A DNA stretch of 64,000 nt from Microcyclospora pomicola (taxonomy: Eukaryota; Ascomycota; Dothideomycetes; Capnodiales), in the NCBI GenBank assembly GCA_002786065.1, contig NHNY01000006.1, positions 62,001 through 126,000 on the forward strand, given 5' to 3'. A model generated the notes under the pieces. That model was not told the origin of the DNA. It saw only the letters and a list, made by a program, of their open reading frames with translations, and made no database searches. Positions 61,383-64,000 of this stretch are shown in pieces. A program made the position numbers and the translations under genes. Within the stretch, counting starts at the first letter, position 1, and each line of letters starts with the position of its first letter.

Positions 61383-62489
61383 ATGTCACCACGAGTGTCA
61401 TTCCGCCGGGTCGTCATTCTCATCCCATGTATTCTACTTTTCTGGGTCCTGATCAACACTTTCGAGATACGAAAAACTGCCTACAGCTGTCGTACGATAT
61501 CGTCCTGCCTTGGCATCGGCACACATTCTTCTTACAAGCATCCACGCCCACCTGCGACGAGTCTGCTTGAGAGCACAACTATTCTCCACGATGGCACAAC
61601 CCGTTACGACCTGGTCAACCCATATCTTCAGACACCTAACTTGCTGATTCTCGTCTTGACTAAGGACCAGACATCATGGTCCTCCGATTTTCGCTCCCAA
61701 CAACGGAGTCCCCACGACTTCCTGGCCCTACTCCGCTCCACTGGCCTGAATCTGTCTAATGTATCATTGGCAATGGGCACCTCGTCGACTGCGCACTTCT
61801 CCGAGCTGAAAAGTGCTACCCAACGCCTGCCATTTGCGCGTATTACGCTCTTTCAACGGTCGGACGTCTCCACCGGGGTCTCATATACAGATCGCCACGC
61901 TCCTGCTGCCCAGCTCGCCCGCCGCAGTGCGATCGCTAGCATGCGAAATCACCTGATGCTCTCAGCGATTCAAGACGAAACGCATATCCTATGGTTAGAC
62001 GCTGATATCGTGGAGCTGTCACCTGGCATCGTGCAGCGCATGCTACTACACTCGACCACGAATCCCGACGCGGGCATTTTGACTGCTGAATGCCGTCAAA
62101 ACCAAATGGACGATTACGACAAGAATGCGTGGAGAGTGTCTCCTGAGTCGGATGGAATCCACGGATCCGTCGGCTTTGAGGATCATGAGAGAGCGGTCCA
62201 GGAACTGGTGGCAACGAGAGCTTTCGTTCCTGTAGTCATCAACGGCACGACGGACGACGACCTGATACCATTGGATAGCGTCGGAGGCACGATCCTGTAC
62301 ATTCGCGCGGATCTAGTACGGCAAGGTGTCACATTCCCACTGCATAATGCTGTTGGTACGACCTGGGATCACGCGGGCTGGATTGGTGTTGAGACAGAGG
62401 GCATTTGTTATGTGGCGCGAGCTACGAAAGGCGGTGGATGCTATGTTTTGGGAGGGAGCCATTATATCCGTCATACTGACTGGGGTTGA
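61383..62489 (+). CDS. Anp1/Mnn9/Van1-family mannosyltransferase (GT62)
   Basis: The 368-residue protein starts at the ATG at 61383. It is a Golgi type II membrane protein: a short Arg-containing N-terminus, one helix (VVILIPCILLFWVLINTF, about residues 10-27), then the lumenal catalytic domain. The DXD metal and sugar-nucleotide site is visible as HILWLDADIVELSP near residue 205. Upstream are LLILVLTKDQ and ARRSAIASMRNHLML. Downstream are DSVGGTILYIRADLVRQGV and WDHAGWIGVETEGIC(Y)VARATKGGGCYVLGG, all typical of subunits of the mannan polymerases. A stem region of about 50 residues separates helix and domain. It could be a minor paralogue because the canonical fungal Anp1 is longer; the exact member is not fixed by eye. 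Confidence 0.88.
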   Translation: MSPRVSFRRVVILIPCILLFWVLINTFEIRKTAYSCRTISSCLGIGTHSSYKHPRPPATSLLESTTILHDGTTRYDLVNPYLQTPNLLILVLTKDQTSWSSDFRSQQRSPHDFLALLRSTGLNLSNVSLAMGTSSTAHFSELKSATQRLPFARITLFQRSDVSTGVSYTDRHAPAAQLARRSAIASMRNHLMLSAIQDETHILWLDADIVELSPGIVQRMLLHSTTNPDAGILTAECRQNQMDDYDKNAWRVSPESDGIHGSVGFEDHERAVQELVATRAFVPVVINGTTDDDLIPLDSVGGTILYIRADLVRQGVTFPLHNAVGTTWDHAGWIGVETEGICYVARATKGGGCYVLGGSHYIRHTDWG

Positions 62490-62798
62490 TATCGGATACG
62501 CATTTGAGAGCACAGCGGCCATGTATGTTAGATAGTCATGCTCCATACAGCAGATTTTGAACATACAATGTTGCATAAGTACCCCAGCATCGGAATTCTA
62601 GACTATGACGCATCATCTACATAGACACTCGCAGACCTCCTGGTTGTTGGAATCGTTGTTGAGCTATTGGAGGCAAAGCACATATGTTTCTGGTCACGTG
62701 ACTGCGCGTCGCGGCCATCTGCAGGCCAACTCCATTTCCCAAGCACACATCTCCTCCTGTACAGCTTCATTCATCTCTTGCTTGGCACACTAACCATC
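62490..62798. other. Short intergenic region before the transporter gene
   Basis: About 310 bp between two plus-strand genes. The transporter frame continues upstream without an ATG-led N-terminus of any character, so this is treated as promoter and leader. Confidence 0.5.
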
Positions 62799-64000
62799 AT
62801 GAATCGGCTGCTTTCGTTCGTGTCTCCGCCGAGCGGGGCGTCAACCACGAGCAGCAACAGCGGTGACATGTTGCATCACCGCTCGACCTCCGATGAGGAT
62901 TCGCTTCGCGAGACTCGCTACTTCGACCGTCCTTCATCACAATTCACACAACTCTCCAGCCTCCTTCCTGCCTCATCGCTGAGCCAGTCGCGCTCTCCGT
63001 CACCGTTAGCTGCGCGACAACGTAGTGCACATCAAAGTGAGGATGAGGATGAGTTGGACGCCTCAACAGACATTCATGTCGTACAGCGCGAACCTCTGGT
63101 GGCAGAAAGAAACCAGCATGGGAAGCAAACAAAGATATGGCAGAAAGGTGGGCTGGGACGTTGGCTGTTCCAAACTGCTGCAGGCCGGAATGTGTATATT
63201 GGGCTATTAGTGTTCTGGCTTGGAGGCTGCCAATTCGGCACGCTCCTCATCAACCGCTTCATACTGTGGACGGGTACCTACCGACTTCCATATCCCCTTA
63301 CCATGACCTTGTTGCAGCTGGTCATCACCCATGTGATGCTACTGGGATTTGCAAACCTGACTCGTTTGGCACGGACACCCCTCGTTCATCTTGGCTTTGA
63401 AGGTGTCGTTGCACCATCCGAACCTTGGACGACCGGACCACAAGGCTTCCGTCGGATGCCAGCTCCTGCAACGCGCTTGAACAGCTTTGGCTCGAAACTA
63501 GGTATCGGTCGCGGTGGCATCACAGGGGGTGGTGTGCTCGAGTTCAATTGGAGAACGATCAAGCAGATCCTTCCACTTGCCATCGTGTTTTCTGCGAAGG
63601 TGGTATTGACCAATATCTCATATGCGTATGCCCACCCAATCCTCCCGCCCCTTAACAAGCAGTAAGTTGATCCAATATGGTAGGTCCGCTGTTCTACCCG
63701 TCTACCAATGTGCTCGCATTGGCGTCATCCCTGCGTCTCTCGTTTTCACTTATCTCCTCGAACGAACAAGCCATAGCACTTCTACGCTCTCCTCAGCGCT
63801 GACAGCCGTGCTGAATTTGCTGATGGCCAGCATTCAGCCAAGCCTTCGTGCGCCGTGGAACAGTATCATCGCTGGCGTGTTCAGTGCTGTCTTCGTTGCG
63901 CTGTACCCTATTCAACTTTTGCGCACATATCGCAACATTCTTGAATCTATGGGATCTGGGAGCGCAGACCTACTGCCTGAGTCCTCCGACTCGGACTCAG
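62799..64000 (+). CDS. Drug/metabolite-superfamily transporter, TPT or nucleotide-sugar type (partial)
   Basis: The gene runs off the right edge. The start is the ATG at 62799 (MNRLLSFVSPPSG). Exon 1 ends at 63625 and exon 2 starts at 63684. The intron uses a GTATGC donor and a GGTAG acceptor (58 nt), giving NISYA|SAVLPVYQCARIGV; a GTAAGT at 63662 would instead leave a 22-nt intron, which I think is too short. The first ~125 residues are a Ser-rich cytosolic tail with acidic DEDELDAS. Membrane helices then follow: YIGLLVFWLGGCQFGTLL, PLTMTLLQLVITHVMLLGFA, IKQILPLAIVFSAKVVLTNI, IGVIPASLVFTYLL, ALTAVLNLLMASI and IIAGVFSAVFVALYPIQLL. This is the layout of endomembrane nucleotide-sugar or triose-phosphate-like transporters. 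The substrate is unknown. Confidence 0.82.

Overview
This is nuclear DNA of a filamentous ascomycete (Pezizomycotina), most likely a dothideomycete. The evidence is dense, mostly intron-poor genes, short introns (43-64 nt where resolved, with GTAAGT/GTATGT-type donors and CTAAC/CTGAC branch sites), a HET-domain gene, a SesA/NB-ARC/TPR NLR, and a two-repeat protein family typical of these fungi. The class is inferred from gene content only. I saw no rRNA, tRNA, CRISPR or recognisable transposon.

Layout. 1-41 kb is ordinary gene-rich sequence: a spindle-pole-body coiled-coil protein (cut by the left edge), DPH2, an unknown two-helix membrane protein, a Kch-type potassium transporter, a small secreted Cys-rich protein, a disordered nuclear-type protein, an AlkB dioxygenase, a phosphoglycerate-mutase-like phosphatase, ketopantoate hydroxymethyltransferase (PanB), ATG12, a Dbf4-type Cdc7 activator, a metacaspase next to a HET gene, a GPI-anchored repeat wall protein, an Ataxin-10/Ctr86 protein, COX15, MTA phosphorylase and a P450. 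53-64 kb is again ordinary: a two-repeat unknown protein, a MARVEL membrane protein, the NLR, an Anp1/Mnn9-family mannosyltransferase and a nucleotide-sugar/triose-phosphate-type transporter cut by the right edge.

The outstanding region is 41.7-51.5 kb. The heptamer CCTCGAC occurs there about 75 times by hand count, almost always on the plus strand and about every 100 bp, while the other 54 kb hold only a handful. It runs through non-coding DNA and three protein genes alike and is read in all three codon frames, so the constraint appears to act on DNA (or RNA), not protein. The embedded genes are two paralogues sharing a new C-terminal domain (44.8-46.0 and 47.2-49.4 kb) and a long gene (49.8-53.1 kb). 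That gene has an N-terminal repeat region, a GIY-YIG-nuclease-like core and several Cys/His (GATA-like) zinc knuckles, and carries two in-frame TAG codons in a duplicated module. The working hypothesis is a self-contained locus in which one or more encoded proteins recognise the CCTCGAC array that runs through their own genes.
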